A DNA stretch of 64,000 nt from Iodobacter fluviatilis. Lineage in GTDB: Bacteria > Pseudomonadota > Gammaproteobacteria > Burkholderiales > Chitinibacteraceae. Within the stretch, counting starts at the first letter, position 1, and each line of letters starts with the position of its first letter. Below are positions 37,357 to 47,441 of the stretch, in pieces. The stretch covers positions 1,860,001 to 1,924,000 of the forward strand of contig NZ_CP025781.1 of assembly GCF_004194535.1 (NCBI RefSeq), written 5' to 3'. Both the position numbers and the translations under genes were made by a program. A model generated the notes under the pieces. That model was not told the DNA's origin. It saw only the letters and a list, made by a program, of their open reading frames with translations, and did no database searches.

Positions 37357-38869
37357 GGCTCGACTCCTCGTGGTCGCTGTCGAACTCGCTCGCTGCACGC
37401 AAGCCGTCGTAACGCTGGGTGTTCGCCTGCGGTTCTTCTACTAATTGCAGCTGCGTTTCAGCGCTAATAGCGGACGGTGGGTCATTCAATCGCGCCACTA
37501 CATTTAAAATGTGTTCAATGCTGATGACGCCTGACTCCAGTACCAACTCAACCGCAACCAGTACTGCATCCAAACCCGCCACCGGAACCGTGGCCAGCAC
37601 TTGCGCCATCACCTTGTCTCCCCCGTTACGCCGTAACAACCTTTCCTTGAGCTGCAATAAGGGCGCAGGCATCGACGTAAAGGGCGCACCATTGCGTAAG
37701 GCCCCCGGCTTACGGGCAATCAGCGGAATATAGTGCAGCCAATCAAAGCTCACCTGCTGTTGCCCCGTCAGCCGCTGATGTCGGGCCATGATTTCATTAT
37801 TCGCCACCACCACAACTTGCGTGGGATACAAGCGCACACTCACACGCTGCCGCGACCATTCACAAGGCACCGAGTAACGATTGCGCGCGACGGTGATTAA
37901 ACAGGTGCTGGAAACCCGAGCCAGATGCTCAACGTAACCATCAAACGGGGTCGGCATCGGCATCATTTCTAAACGCTCTTGCTCCAACATCTCGGCAATG
38001 CTCAGACCTTTGAATTCGGGATGCCTGAGCACGCCCCATAAGACGCGACAACGCTCGGCCAGCCACGCATTCAATGCGTCAAAGGTACTGAACTTGATGC
38101 TTTGCGCCTCCAGCCAGATTCGCCGCCGACTATCTTGGACATTCTTTTCAACCACGCCTTTTTCCCAGCCAGAGGCGACATTGCAAAAGTCGGGATCAAA
38201 CAAATAATGGGCGCACATCACCGAGAATCGGGCATTCACGATCCGGCCTTTGCCTTTCAATACCTTATCAACAGCGGTCTTCATATTGTCGTAAATGCCT
38301 CGGCGCGGCACACCCCCTAAAGCCGCAAAGGATCGAGTATGCGCATCGAACAACATTTCATGCCCTTGACTGGGATAGGCCACTAACCAGAAGGCGCGAC
38401 TGGCACACAATTTCAGATGGGAAACTTGAATGCGCCGATAAATACCACCAATAAGTAGATGCTCCTCACTCCAATCAAATTGAAAGGCTTCGCCCAAAGC
38501 AAATTGCAAGGGCACAAAACCCTGTGGGGTCTTACCGGCTTTGCCCCGCCAAGCACGAACGAAATCAGTGACGCCACTGTAAGCCCCTGTATAACCCTCA
38601 GCTTGAATCTGCTCAAACAAGGCTTTGGCGGTGCGACGATTCTGCTTGGATCGGAAGGAGTCGGCAGTCAGGGCTTGTTCTAGAGTGGCATGATAGGGCG
38701 TCAGTTTGCCAGGCTTACGCTGCCGTACGTATTGCGGCTCAGCCTTGGCAGCGGGTTTGCGAACCCAAGCGCGAATAGTGTTACGCGCCAGCCCCGTGCG
38801 CTTGGTGATTTCGTGCAGCGACAGATTATCGCGAAAATACATCCTGCGGATTTTGCCCATCATTTCCAT
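37349..38869 (-). CDS. istA: IS21 transposase IstA
   Basis: 506-residue DDE transposase with an N-terminal helix-turn-helix ('[20 protein letters not shown]') and a catalytic core with '[14 protein letters not shown]', '[13 protein letters not shown]' and '[11 protein letters not shown]'. The start at 38869 follows AAGGTG. Frame intact, so the element may be active. Confidence 0.93.
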   Translation of the reverse strand: MEMMGKIRRMYFRDNLSLHEITKRTGLARNTIRAWVRKPAAKAEPQYVRQRKPGKLTPYHATLEQALTADSFRSKQNRRTAKALFEQIQAEGYTGAYSGVTDFVRAWRGKAGKTPQGFVPLQFALGEAFQFDWSEEHLLIGGIYRRIQVSHLKLCASRAFWLVAYPSQGHEMLFDAHTRSFAALGGVPRRGIYDNMKTAVDKVLKGKGRIVNARFSVMCAHYLFDPDFCNVASGWEKGVVEKNVQDSRRRIWLEAQSIKFSTFDALNAWLAERCRVLWGVLRHPEFKGLSIAEMLEQERLEMMPMPTPFDGYVEHLARVSSTCLITVARNRYSVPCEWSRQRVSVRLYPTQVVVVANNEIMARHQRLTGQQQVSFDWLHYIPLIARKPGALRNGAPFTSMPAPLLQLKERLLRRNGGDKVMAQVLATVPVAGLDAVLVAVELVLESGVISIEHILNVVARLNDPPSAISAETQLQLVEEPQANTQRYDGLRAASEFDSDHEESSHA

Positions 38870-38954
38870 GGTGATCACCTTTTATCCTCTGCTCAAGAGT
38901 TAAGCAGAATAAGTAAAGCACCTGGGTCAATTTTGGATCGGCAGAACTAGCTGT

Positions 38955-38983
38955 GGTGGGTCAGTTTTCGGTCGGCGTCAACA
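38955..38983. repeat. IS21 right inverted repeat
   Basis: GGTGGGTCAG...CGGTCGGCGTCAACA, reverse complement of the left end with a few mismatches. Confidence 0.85.
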
Positions 38984-39529
38984 TACTGGCCTGTATGGAT
39001 TGGCTACGACCCTGCTTTATCTGGCGATAGTGCGGGCCTGATCGTACTGGCCCCGCCGCTGGTGCCTGGCGGTAAATTCCGCGTGTTGGAGAAACGCCAA
39101 TGGAAAGGCATGGATTTTGCCGCGCAGGCGCAAGGGATTAAGGATATCTGCAGCCAATACAACGTGGCCTATATCGGCATTGATACCACCGGCATCGGGC
39201 AGGGCGTTTATCAACTGGTCAAACAGTTTTACCCAGCGGTAAGGGCCATTAATTACAGCGTGGAGATGAAAGCGCGCTTAGTCATGAAGGCGCAAGACGT
39301 GATCCGCAAAGGGCGTTTGGAGTTTGACGCGGGCTGGACTGATCTTGCCGCCGCATTTATGGCGATTCAAAAAACCATGACCGCCAGCCAGCGGCATGTG
39401 ACTTACACGGCCAGCCGCTCCGAAGAACTCAGCCACGCCGACTTAGCCTGGGCATGTATGCACGCCTTACTCAATGAGCCGTTAGAAGGCGCCAATTCGA
39501 CTAATTCCGGCTTTATGGAAATTTGCTAA
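38984..39529 (+). pseudogene. P2 gpP-like terminase large subunit, C-terminal fragment
   Basis: 181 codons run in frame from the IS21 end. 'PVWIGYDPALSGDSAGLIVL' and 'YIGIDTTGIGQGVYQ' are the nuclease-domain strands of the P2 terminase ATPase subunit; the N-terminal ATPase part is missing. It abuts gene Q directly, as in P2. No start codon of its own is evident. Confidence 0.9.
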
Positions 39530-40552
39530 ATGAAAAAGAAATCTGTTTACCAAGCAAAAAATCAACGCATGCCAGAAGCAAAAGCACCCGATCAATCTGT
39601 GGCCTTCACCTTTGGCGAGCCTTCCGCTGTGCTCGATCGCCGTGAATTACTGGATTTACTCGAGTGCAACAACAACGGCAAATGGTACGAGCCGCCGATG
39701 TCATTTGATGGGCTGGCTAAAACCTACCGCGCTACCGTTCACCATTCCAGCCCCATTCAGGTTAAGCGCAACATCCTACTTAAAACCTTTATCCCGCACC
39801 CGCTATTAAGCCGCACTGAGTTTGCTAAGTTTGCGCTGGATTACCTGATCTTTGGGAATGCCTATTTAGAGAAGAACCTAGGCCGCACCGGCAAGGTGCT
39901 TAAGCTTACCCACGCGCTGGCCAAGTACATACGCGTCGGGTTAAAAGAGGGCGGGTTTTATCAAGTACTGAATCATGCCAAAGAATATGAATTCCAGCAG
40001 GGCACGGTGTTTCACCTGCTCGAGCCTGATATCAATCAAGAGATTTACGGCTTGCCTGAATACCTATCGGCGCTTAATTCAACCTGGCTGAATGAATCCG
40101 CCACGCTGTTTCGCCGCCGCTATTTTGAAAACGGCAGCCACGCTGGTTTTATTCTGTACATGACCGACGCCGCCCAAAACGAAAGCTATATCGACGACCT
40201 GCGCGAAGCCCTGCAAAAAAGCAAAGGCCCAGGGAATTTTAAAAACTTAATGGTGTACGCGCCTGGCGGCAAGAAAGACGGCATGCAGATCTTGCCTATC
40301 TCAGAAGTAGCGGCCAAGGATGACTTCTGGAATATCAAAAACGTAACCCGCGACGACCAACTCAGTGCCCACCGTGTACCGGCGCAACTGATGGGCATCA
40401 TCCCCAACAACACCGGCGGCTTAGGTGACGTAGAGAAAGCCGCCACCGTGTTTGCGTATAACGAGATTGAACCATTGCAGGAACGCATGAAGGAGTTAAA
40501 CGACTGGCTGGGGGTGGAGGTGATCCGCTTCAAACCTTACGTACTGGCGTAA
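39530..40552 (+). CDS. P2 gpQ-like portal protein
   Basis: 340 residues, full length. 'FTFGEPSAVLDRRELLDLLEC', 'PLLSRTEFAKFALDYLIFGNAY' and 'VPAQLMGIIPNNTGGLGDVEKA' are typical of the P2 portal family (PBSX portal). The portal vertex would be the DNA entry point of the capsid, but no capsid genes remain. Confidence 0.93.
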   Translation: MKKKSVYQAKNQRMPEAKAPDQSVAFTFGEPSAVLDRRELLDLLECNNNGKWYEPPMSFDGLAKTYRATVHHSSPIQVKRNILLKTFIPHPLLSRTEFAKFALDYLIFGNAYLEKNLGRTGKVLKLTHALAKYIRVGLKEGGFYQVLNHAKEYEFQQGTVFHLLEPDINQEIYGLPEYLSALNSTWLNESATLFRRRYFENGSHAGFILYMTDAAQNESYIDDLREALQKSKGPGNFKNLMVYAPGGKKDGMQILPISEVAAKDDFWNIKNVTRDDQLSAHRVPAQLMGIIPNNTGGLGDVEKAATVFAYNEIEPLQERMKELNDWLGVEVIRFKPYVLA

Positions 40553-40572
40553 ACAAGCCCAAGTAAGCAGCA

Positions 40573-40595
40573 AGCCCGCAAGCGCGGGCTTTTTT
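40573..40595 (+). terminator. Terminator of gene Q
   Basis: AGCCCGC / GCGGGCT, 4-base loop, followed by TTTTTG, 20 bp after the stop. Confidence 0.85.
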
Positions 40596-40785
40596 GCGCC
40601 TGCATTTTAAGAAGAATCTGCAGTCAGCCCCCAGCGCGCGCCCTCGTGACCCCGCCACGCCTGCCCACTTAACCCATTATTTTTTATGCACCTGCATGAT
40701 GAAGGCTAAAGCCGCGCCAAATATGGCGCTAAACGGTAAAAAATGCCCATCATCAAGCTTGCAAAATGGGCTGTTTACATGCTCA

Positions 40786-41151
40786 TTATTGCAACTCATG
40801 CAAAATAGATGATCCTTTGTCTAAGGCTCGTTTTAACGTGATCTTATTGCCTTCATTTACGACGATAAGTACATTTGTAATCTCAAGATCAAGTAAGCGG
40901 CCATCAAGGTTATAAGAAAGCTGTACTTCACCTCCCCCATGAAATCTCATGTAATGGGAGACTGAATCAAATAAATTGATAATTTCATGTTTTTCTATAT
41001 CGATAATGTTTTCAATTCCAATACTCTTTATTGATTTAAGCTCAACTTCAATAGAGCCCTCTGAGTAACATAAAACAGTACCATCAGACTTCCTAGAGAT
41101 TTCCATTTTATTGCTAGGCAATATTTTTACCGACTCATCATTGTCATTCAT
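40786..41151 (-). CDS. Hypothetical protein at the end of the vgrG-Tle5 operon
   Basis: 121 residues, soluble, no signal peptide, rich in Ile/Glu/Ser with an AT-rich codon bias. It follows the Sel1-repeat immunity candidate by 36 bp on the same strand. No family recognised. It could be an orphan immunity gene or a remnant. Confidence 0.55.
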   Translation of the reverse strand: MNDNDESVKILPSNKMEISRKSDGTVLCYSEGSIEVELKSIKSIGIENIIDIEKHEIINLFDSVSHYMRFHGGGEVQLSYNLDGRLLDLEITNVLIVVNEGNKITLKRALDKGSSILHELQ

Positions 41152-41187
41152 TTGCGAGCTCCTTTTTAAAAGATGGGCCGTCGATGA

Positions 41188-42489
41188 TTAACTATATTTT
41201 TCCAATTGCCATTCCATCGCCAGCTCCATTTTTTCTGGCCCTTTTAGCCATTGGGCTAGCTTATTGCGGCGGGTAATTGATGCCGTAATGGTGGGCATGG
41301 GCTGGCCTTTGCTTAATTGATGGCTATATTTCTGCCCTTCAAAATAGCCGACCCATAGACCGGCTTCTGGGCAAGGTAGGCCGTTGTGGCAAAGCGTGCC
41401 AAGGGAAACACGGTCTGGCGTGGTGGCTGCAATGGGGACGGGGGCAACTTCAGCTTTTTTAAGCAGGGCCAGTGGCATGCCTGATGCAGGATCTAGCCCC
41501 TTTGCTTTAGCTAGTTTGGCGATCAGTTCATCGCTGGGCTTGCTGGGGGCAAGATTAGCTTCGTGGGCAGTTAGCCATTTCAATTTTCCATCCCAAGGGG
41601 GGAGTTTTGCTGGTGGCAGGGGCACAATATCGTCAATTTCTTCTACGGTCGGTTTGAGATAGGAATAGCGACCTAAAACTTTGCCAATGGCCTTATAGCG
41701 GCGTGAACGTTCTTCGTCTTTTTCTAAGGCAAGGTAATTAAGTTCATCAGTAGGGGGAGGCGCAAGAAAGCCATTTTCTAAAGCAAACGCAGCTGTTTCA
41801 TTTCCTGCTTTCACACCAAGTTGAAACGAACTTAAAGCTTCAACAAAACGTTTCAATCCTTTTAAATTTATACCCAGATCAACGCCAGCCTCAACATGCC
41901 CTTGTTCGGCGGCGCAAAGGCGCAACTGCCGCATCACATCAGGGGCCATATCATCAGGAGCAAGTTTCTCCCCCACATAGTATTGGCCTGCTGGGCTGCC
42001 CATATCTGCCGATTTCCTGAAATACTTTAAAGCCAATTCATCATTTTTATCATAGCCATAAGCATGCTCGATGTAATAGGCCATATTGTAAAAGCCAGTT
42101 GGGATCTTCTCTTTAATCAGTTGATCGTTTAAATCCAATACCTCAATGATCGAGCCATCAAAGCTGCCATCGGTAATGCCATTTTGTAAATTGATATTGG
42201 CCTTGTAATGCCCATTGGCCGCAGCAATGCGGTAAAGGCGGGCAATTTCTGGATAGACATTTGCGTCTTGTTTTAATAGATTATTTTTTTGCAACCAGCG
42301 GCTATACATAAATAGCACATCTGCTTCTTGCGGCAGTGCAGGTAAATGATCTTTTTCATACACGCAAGTAAAAGCCAGTTTTGCGTGTACATTAGCGACG
42401 TCGGGCATAATCCTTTCCTTAGCATTTGGGGTATTGGCTTTGCAAGCCGTACAAATAAAACAAATCAAGAATAGATAGCTTAGGCGCAT
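41188..42489 (-). CDS. Sel1-repeat lipoprotein, probable immunity protein to the Tle5-like effector
   Basis: 433 residues with a lipoprotein signal (lipobox FICTAC, Cys about 16), then Sel1-like repeats ('GHYKANINLQNGITDG', 'LALKYFRKSADMGSPAGQYYVG', 'GHVEAGVDLG') and a C-terminal unknown domain. Tli5 immunity proteins of Pseudomonas phospholipase D effectors are periplasmic Sel1-repeat proteins, and this gene starts 3 bp after the effector stop. The immunity role is therefore well supported by context, though not shown. Confidence 0.82.
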   Translation of the reverse strand: MRLSYLFLICFICTACKANTPNAKERIMPDVANVHAKLAFTCVYEKDHLPALPQEADVLFMYSRWLQKNNLLKQDANVYPEIARLYRIAAANGHYKANINLQNGITDGSFDGSIIEVLDLNDQLIKEKIPTGFYNMAYYIEHAYGYDKNDELALKYFRKSADMGSPAGQYYVGEKLAPDDMAPDVMRQLRLCAAEQGHVEAGVDLGINLKGLKRFVEALSSFQLGVKAGNETAAFALENGFLAPPPTDELNYLALEKDEERSRRYKAIGKVLGRYSYLKPTVEEIDDIVPLPPAKLPPWDGKLKWLTAHEANLAPSKPSDELIAKLAKAKGLDPASGMPLALLKKAEVAPVPIAATTPDRVSLGTLCHNGLPCPEAGLWVGYFEGQKYSHQLSKGQPMPTITASITRRNKLAQWLKGPEKMELAMEWQLEKYS

Positions 42490-42492
42490 GGT

Positions 42493-44463
42493 TTAATCCG
42501 AATCCTTAATTTTGGCGCTGCCCCGATAAAACTCAACCAAAGAGGCATAAGGCTTCTTTTTGCTGGCTTTACTTCTGTCGGGAGCATAGTCTTTATTTTG
42601 TTTAATAATGTAATTCCATTGTTTAAACGCCACTTCCGGTTCATCCTGCACGCCCATGCCATTGGTATGCAATCCCCATAAATGCTGGCGCATGGGCTTA
42701 GTGATTCTGCTATCAGCAAAGGCAATATTCAATTCACTATCAACCTCCATACTGCGGGTATTGATATTTGTAGAGCCTAGGGTGGTGAAACTATCATTCA
42801 CCATCAGTAATTTGCTGTGTACATAGACATCTAACCAAGGCTTGCCTGCAGGGGAGTCTGGTGCCACCAAGGTACAAATCTGCATTTTCAAGCCCGGTGG
42901 CACTTCTCTTGACGTAATAATCGGCGCGTTGCCACTTTTCTTTGCCCTTTGCTGTGCTTCTTGGCTACCTTTAAACGCAGCCTCTGCCTTTGCCTGACGC
43001 TGATTTGCGGCATTAAGCGCTTCTAGATTTTGTTGGTGAGCTTGGCTAATCCCACCAAACTGAATGCCTCCCACGACTTGTGGCGCAGATGCATTGACGT
43101 CTTTTTGAGCTTTGCCTACGCCTTTTTGAGCCTGCTCTAAGTCAGCTTGCCGCACATCCAGCTCTTTGGCCCTTGCCACGTTAGGAATCGTATCGGCCCG
43201 GCCAAGGCTATCGAGCATACGATAAGTATTCACCGTGCCTGAGCCAACACCGTCATCAGTGGAATTGGTGATCACAAAAAGATAAAGGGAATCATGCTTG
43301 CCAGGATCACATCCCCACTGAGTTTGTTTTTGAGCAACTTCTTTAAGTTTTTCAGCTAAAGGGGGCCAGCGAAAGTATTGATTTTCAGCATAAATCATTG
43401 TGCTGGCATTGTTGATTGCCTGCATATAAACATCTTTAATTTCTTTGATGCCATATTGCGGTTGGGTGCGTAAAATTTGCGCATGCACAGGCAGGTTTTC
43501 AGCATCTTTGCGTATAGGGTAACGTGAGAAATCAAGTTTACCCAGTGACTCGCCGGTTTCTTTTTCCCAAGCTTGGCTAAAGTTAGCAAATAGATTGCCC
43601 ACAACAGGGCCAGTTACTCTGCTCGAAATATCCTGACGTGGGCCAATAACGCCATTACGGCCTGCTTTATAATGCTGGCAGTAATAGCTGTGGTTATCTT
43701 TATCCCAATATTCATCAAGCATATTGTGGCCCATAACGAATCCAGTCGCTTTATTGGGCGTTTCATAATCAACTAACACCATTTTTTGGTGATGGCTGGG
43801 GGTCGCCGCTAGCACGCCTTTAGTACCAACAGCCAATCCTTGATCTTCATAATTACGGCCAGCAATCCGTGCGCGATCTATTGCGCTAAAACCTCGGCTA
43901 AAGAAACGTAGATTATTTGCGGCTTTATTACCAAACACTGCCTTTCCAAGCTTTACGGCAACATCCAGCATCTCTTGATTTTCATCGTATTTATTAAACC
44001 AATCACAGTCATATTGATACTGTGCATCATCACTATATGCTGGGCGATCTTGAACCCCAATTGAATGTCTGCCTGGTGTATTGGATTCACCTAAACCCTG
44101 CTTAACGCCTGTAACGTTGAGGTAAAAAGGTTTAAGGGTTAACTCAAAAGCAAAACACAGAATCCTAACCTTAACGCCCGCTTCCGCTTTCTTCTCTAAT
44201 AGCTTGCCAATGCTCATTAAATCAGGATCGCTTTCACGAATAAAATACATTGAAGGCTGAAAGCCCCAGCAAATAATGCAAACAGACTTTTCTGCGGCGA
44301 CAATAGCTTCATAAACAGCTTTAAAGGCTCTTTCTCCATTAATTAATGGCTTAAAGCTCGCTCCAACGGGTGCGTATTCAGCTTTTTGCACCACCCAAGG
44401 CGGTGTGATTGTGCATTCATTGGTCTGCCCCAGCGCAGCGGGAGTAACAATAGATTTACTCAT
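42493..44463 (-). CDS. Tle5-like phospholipase D, probable T6SS effector
   Basis: 656 residues with two HKD motifs. The first, HQKMVLVD, is complete at about 225-232. The second, HSKLLMVND, starts at about 549 and has Asn where the motif Asp is usual, with Asp one place later, followed by 'TLGSTNINTRS'. A charged linker about 440-510 looks coiled. No signal peptide, as expected for a VgrG-delivered cargo. Phospholipid hydrolysis in a rival's membrane is inferred from the family. ATGA overlap with vgrG. Confidence 0.88.
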   Translation of the reverse strand: MSKSIVTPAALGQTNECTITPPWVVQKAEYAPVGASFKPLINGERAFKAVYEAIVAAEKSVCIICWGFQPSMYFIRESDPDLMSIGKLLEKKAEAGVKVRILCFAFELTLKPFYLNVTGVKQGLGESNTPGRHSIGVQDRPAYSDDAQYQYDCDWFNKYDENQEMLDVAVKLGKAVFGNKAANNLRFFSRGFSAIDRARIAGRNYEDQGLAVGTKGVLAATPSHHQKMVLVDYETPNKATGFVMGHNMLDEYWDKDNHSYYCQHYKAGRNGVIGPRQDISSRVTGPVVGNLFANFSQAWEKETGESLGKLDFSRYPIRKDAENLPVHAQILRTQPQYGIKEIKDVYMQAINNASTMIYAENQYFRWPPLAEKLKEVAQKQTQWGCDPGKHDSLYLFVITNSTDDGVGSGTVNTYRMLDSLGRADTIPNVARAKELDVRQADLEQAQKGVGKAQKDVNASAPQVVGGIQFGGISQAHQQNLEALNAANQRQAKAEAAFKGSQEAQQRAKKSGNAPIITSREVPPGLKMQICTLVAPDSPAGKPWLDVYVHSKLLMVNDSFTTLGSTNINTRSMEVDSELNIAFADSRITKPMRQHLWGLHTNGMGVQDEPEVAFKQWNYIIKQNKDYAPDRSKASKKKPYASLVEFYRGSAKIKDSD

Positions 44464-47441
44464 ACTTCACCTTTGCCGGTAAATAGGTTGCGATAATCTT
44501 CACGGACAGAATCTTGGTGCTTTGTTGCATCAGTATCATTTGATTTTACTGGCTCATAGCGATGAAATCCTTTATTTGCCAGATCTCCTTGAGAGGCGTT
44601 TTTATACTCGCTAGGTACTGGAATCTGATAAACCAATCCATTTGCCAATTCTAATTTGTAATGCCCTGTGACCACTTCATGCATAATTTTTAGCTGGCCA
44701 CTCCCATCTAAGACGTCCTGCTGGACTAATGCTCCATCGGCATAGAGCTTATAAGGCATCCGCGCCCAGCTACTTTGCTCGCCCATAGGAGATTGATCAA
44801 ATTTAAACACAAAGGGTGTTTTAGGCATATTTTGAGGAAAGGCTGGATGCTGGGCAGTCATCTTATCCGGCCCACTCCAATCATGGCTCCCGCCTTTAAT
44901 ACTGATCTTCCCCGGCGCATGCAGCTCGATTTTTCCGTCTTTGATGCGGATATAAGCGCCACCGGCGGTCATCAGAATTTCTTGCTTGGCGTTGAACAGG
45001 CCCTTGCCTTTGATGGCGGTGAATTTGGTGTTTTTGTCGGCGGTGATTTCAATATCGTCGCTTTGCGCCTGCATTTGCAGCTTGCCTTTGGCTGCAATCA
45101 GCTTTAGGGTGATTTGGTCTTTGATACCCCCCACAAACAGGCTGATGTGCTGGCTTACGTTATGAATCCAGCGGCGGCCGGTGCTTTGGTTGCTGTCTCT
45201 TTGGGCGATTTGGTCTAGGTTTGTGCCTGCGCTAATCGTCTGGCTTTGCGGGGTGGTGATGGCCACGCCGTCCTCGCCGTGCAGCAGGATGATTTTTTGT
45301 TGGCCTGCTTGCTCTTTGGATTTGCTTTTGCCGTCTTGATCCGTATTGCTGCCCGCTTCAAAACTTTTGCTGGCGTGTACGTGGTGGTGCAAGTGGCCGG
45401 TGCTGGCTTTGCTGCCGGGGCTGTTGTCGGGCTTGACGGTTTGATCGTCGTCGCCGGTTTCCATGCTGTCGGCAAGTTGTTTAGCCGCGTATTCGCCAAG
45501 GTTTTTGGCGGTGTCTAGGGCCGATTCCAGCTGGCTTTGCGCGGGGCTGCGGTCTAGCTGCTTGCCGGATGCATCACCTTTGGCTTCGGTGCTAATCAGT
45601 AGGCCGCTGGCGCGGATTGCGCCTTGTTTATCGCTACGCAGCTCAAAGCCTTCGCCGCGTGCTTCGCCTTTTCCATCCGTTCTTGGGTGGATTAAGTAGC
45701 CAAGGTTGAGCTGGGTTTTACCGTGCTCGCTCGATAATTTAGTGCGCACTTCGCCCTTGCTATCGTCAAACAGCAGCTCGCCGTATTGGCCGCCTTCATG
45801 CTCTTTGGTCTTGATACCTGATAGGGTTTTATTGGCAGGCAGAGCGCCAGCGCCGCTGAACGCGGGCACTGAATGGCTGCCGTTATAGGTAACACCCGTT
45901 ACAATTGGGCGGTCGATATCGCCCTCTATAAAGCTGACACTCACCTCCTGGCCCACCCTAGGGATAAACTGATGACCGAAACCTACACCTGCGGATGGGC
46001 ACGCAACGCGAACCCAGCAGGATGACTTATCGTCAAGGTTTGCGCCAAATTCTGGGTGCTCTGCGGCACGTTGCCAGTGATATTGCACCTTAATTCGGCC
46101 ATATTCGTCGGTATACACTTCTGCTTGTTGGCTAGAGTCGGCAGAGCTGCCTTGTGGGCCAACCACGGTGGCGGTTTGTACGCCTAGGCTGGTGGGTTTG
46201 CTGTGTTCGGTATGAGCAAAGTTAGGCGTAATCGGCTGGCCACGTCTTTGGGCGGTGAAGTTAACTTGGTAAGGAGGATTCGCAGCTGAAGCCGCTGCGA
46301 CCAGTAAGCTGGGCGCGACTAGGCCAAGTTGCTGGGTTAAATCGGCTGGGAAATTATTATTGGCGGTGAATTTTAGCTCGGTGATGGCGAATTCCCGTTG
46401 TTCCGCTGACGTACCCTCATGAGCGGGGTGGTCTTCTAGGCGGAACCACTGTCCCGCTTGTAAGCTACGTAAAGTACCAGTGCCGGTGAATGATTTCTTT
46501 TTTGCATCCAACGCTTGCTGACGTAGCCTTGCGTAGTGGCTTAGTTCATCGTTATCGCTTGCGTAATACAAAGACTGAGGATCATAATCCTCAAAGCTGA
46601 CTTGTAGCTGTTGACCACCCTCGCCTTGGTCGATATAACTTTCATCAAAACTTTGGTTCGTTGTGGTGGTTTTGTAATCAAAGCTAGCCAAAGAAACCGA
46701 GCTACTGCCTACTTGGCGCTGAGTTGCCCATTCGGTAAGAGAATCTGACTCCTCCGTCGAGTCAGCGCGGTGAAAGCGTACCAGTGATTCATGCGCCTCT
46801 GGTATCGCAAACGCATCGTCAAAGATCAGCAGCTGAACTTGGGGGCTATCTCCTGCCAGATGAAGCCAACTCCAGCCAAGCCCTTCCTCCGCCAATAGCC
46901 GTGTAATAAAATCGCTATCTGATTCTCTATACTGCGTACAGTAGGATCGGGGCGCGTACGTGCCGGATAGCTTGAAATCCAGCGTTTGCACGGCGGCAAA
47001 CACAGGGTTTTTAGCTTGGTGCTCGGCCAAAATTTGCTTGACGATATCTGCCACGGATAAATTTTGAAATACGCGGGAAGTACGGCGGTGTCTGAGCAAG
47101 GCAAAAGGCGGCTCTACGGTGAGGGAATATTGAGCGAAGCCCCCATCAGAACCTAATAGCTGCGCCTGACTCACCACCCCGCAACGCTCAATCGCATCGC
47201 CATTGGCGTTTTCTATCGCCAATACCACCGGCAAGCCTAATAGCGATTTAAGTTCTAAATCGCCATTGGAGGATAGGCAATTTACCTCGTAGTGAAAAGC
47301 GCGATTTATCCCCTCACTACCTGTTACGCGCTGGGGTAAGAGCTGCTGGCCCCATGCTGCACCATCGCCTAATTGAATAGAGATAAGGCGCTGATCTTGA
47401 TTAAAAGCAGCGGCGAATGAGGCAAGCAGATCAAAGGGCAT
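44460..47441 (-). CDS. vgrG: T6SS spike protein VgrG with C-terminal extension
   Basis: 993 residues: gp27-like hub (about 1-400), gp5 OB-fold with 'YGRIKVQYHWQR' and 'HQFIPRVGQEVSVSFIEGD' (about 440-560), DUF2345 region (about 690-870, ending 'ELHAPGKISIKGGSHDWSG') and a further 120-residue tail that probably docks the phospholipase. It is coupled to the effector gene by ATGA. No other T6SS genes lie in the window, so it would depend on a machine elsewhere in the genome. Confidence 0.93.
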   Translation of the reverse strand: MPFDLLASFAAAFNQDQRLISIQLGDGAAWGQQLLPQRVTGSEGINRAFHYEVNCLSSNGDLELKSLLGLPVVLAIENANGDAIERCGVVSQAQLLGSDGGFAQYSLTVEPPFALLRHRRTSRVFQNLSVADIVKQILAEHQAKNPVFAAVQTLDFKLSGTYAPRSYCTQYRESDSDFITRLLAEEGLGWSWLHLAGDSPQVQLLIFDDAFAIPEAHESLVRFHRADSTEESDSLTEWATQRQVGSSSVSLASFDYKTTTTNQSFDESYIDQGEGGQQLQVSFEDYDPQSLYYASDNDELSHYARLRQQALDAKKKSFTGTGTLRSLQAGQWFRLEDHPAHEGTSAEQREFAITELKFTANNNFPADLTQQLGLVAPSLLVAAASAANPPYQVNFTAQRRGQPITPNFAHTEHSKPTSLGVQTATVVGPQGSSADSSQQAEVYTDEYGRIKVQYHWQRAAEHPEFGANLDDKSSCWVRVACPSAGVGFGHQFIPRVGQEVSVSFIEGDIDRPIVTGVTYNGSHSVPAFSGAGALPANKTLSGIKTKEHEGGQYGELLFDDSKGEVRTKLSSEHGKTQLNLGYLIHPRTDGKGEARGEGFELRSDKQGAIRASGLLISTEAKGDASGKQLDRSPAQSQLESALDTAKNLGEYAAKQLADSMETGDDDQTVKPDNSPGSKASTGHLHHHVHASKSFEAGSNTDQDGKSKSKEQAGQQKIILLHGEDGVAITTPQSQTISAGTNLDQIAQRDSNQSTGRRWIHNVSQHISLFVGGIKDQITLKLIAAKGKLQMQAQSDDIEITADKNTKFTAIKGKGLFNAKQEILMTAGGAYIRIKDGKIELHAPGKISIKGGSHDWSGPDKMTAQHPAFPQNMPKTPFVFKFDQSPMGEQSSWARMPYKLYADGALVQQDVLDGSGQLKIMHEVVTGHYKLELANGLVYQIPVPSEYKNASQGDLANKGFHRYEPVKSNDTDATKHQDSVREDYRNLFTGKGEV

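Larger units (their letters stand above)
36413..38983 (-). mobile_element. IS21-family insertion sequence (2571 bp)
   Basis: Carries istA and istB on the minus strand. Ends are imperfect inverted repeats starting TGTTCACGCCGATTG (left) and TGTTGACGCCGACCG (right, reverse complement), with further TTTTGACCCA-type internal repeats. The flanking bases (GCAACCTC and TACTGGCC) show no target duplication, consistent with an adjacent deletion after insertion. Confidence 0.93.

Noticed and set aside
36405-38992. Target-site duplication around the IS21 element
   Set aside because: Left flank GCAACCTC and right flank TACTGGCC share no direct repeat.
40594-40812. 72-codon plus-strand ORF after the portal gene
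   Set aside because: Begins in the terminator region, has no family features and overlaps the end of the minus-strand cargo operon.
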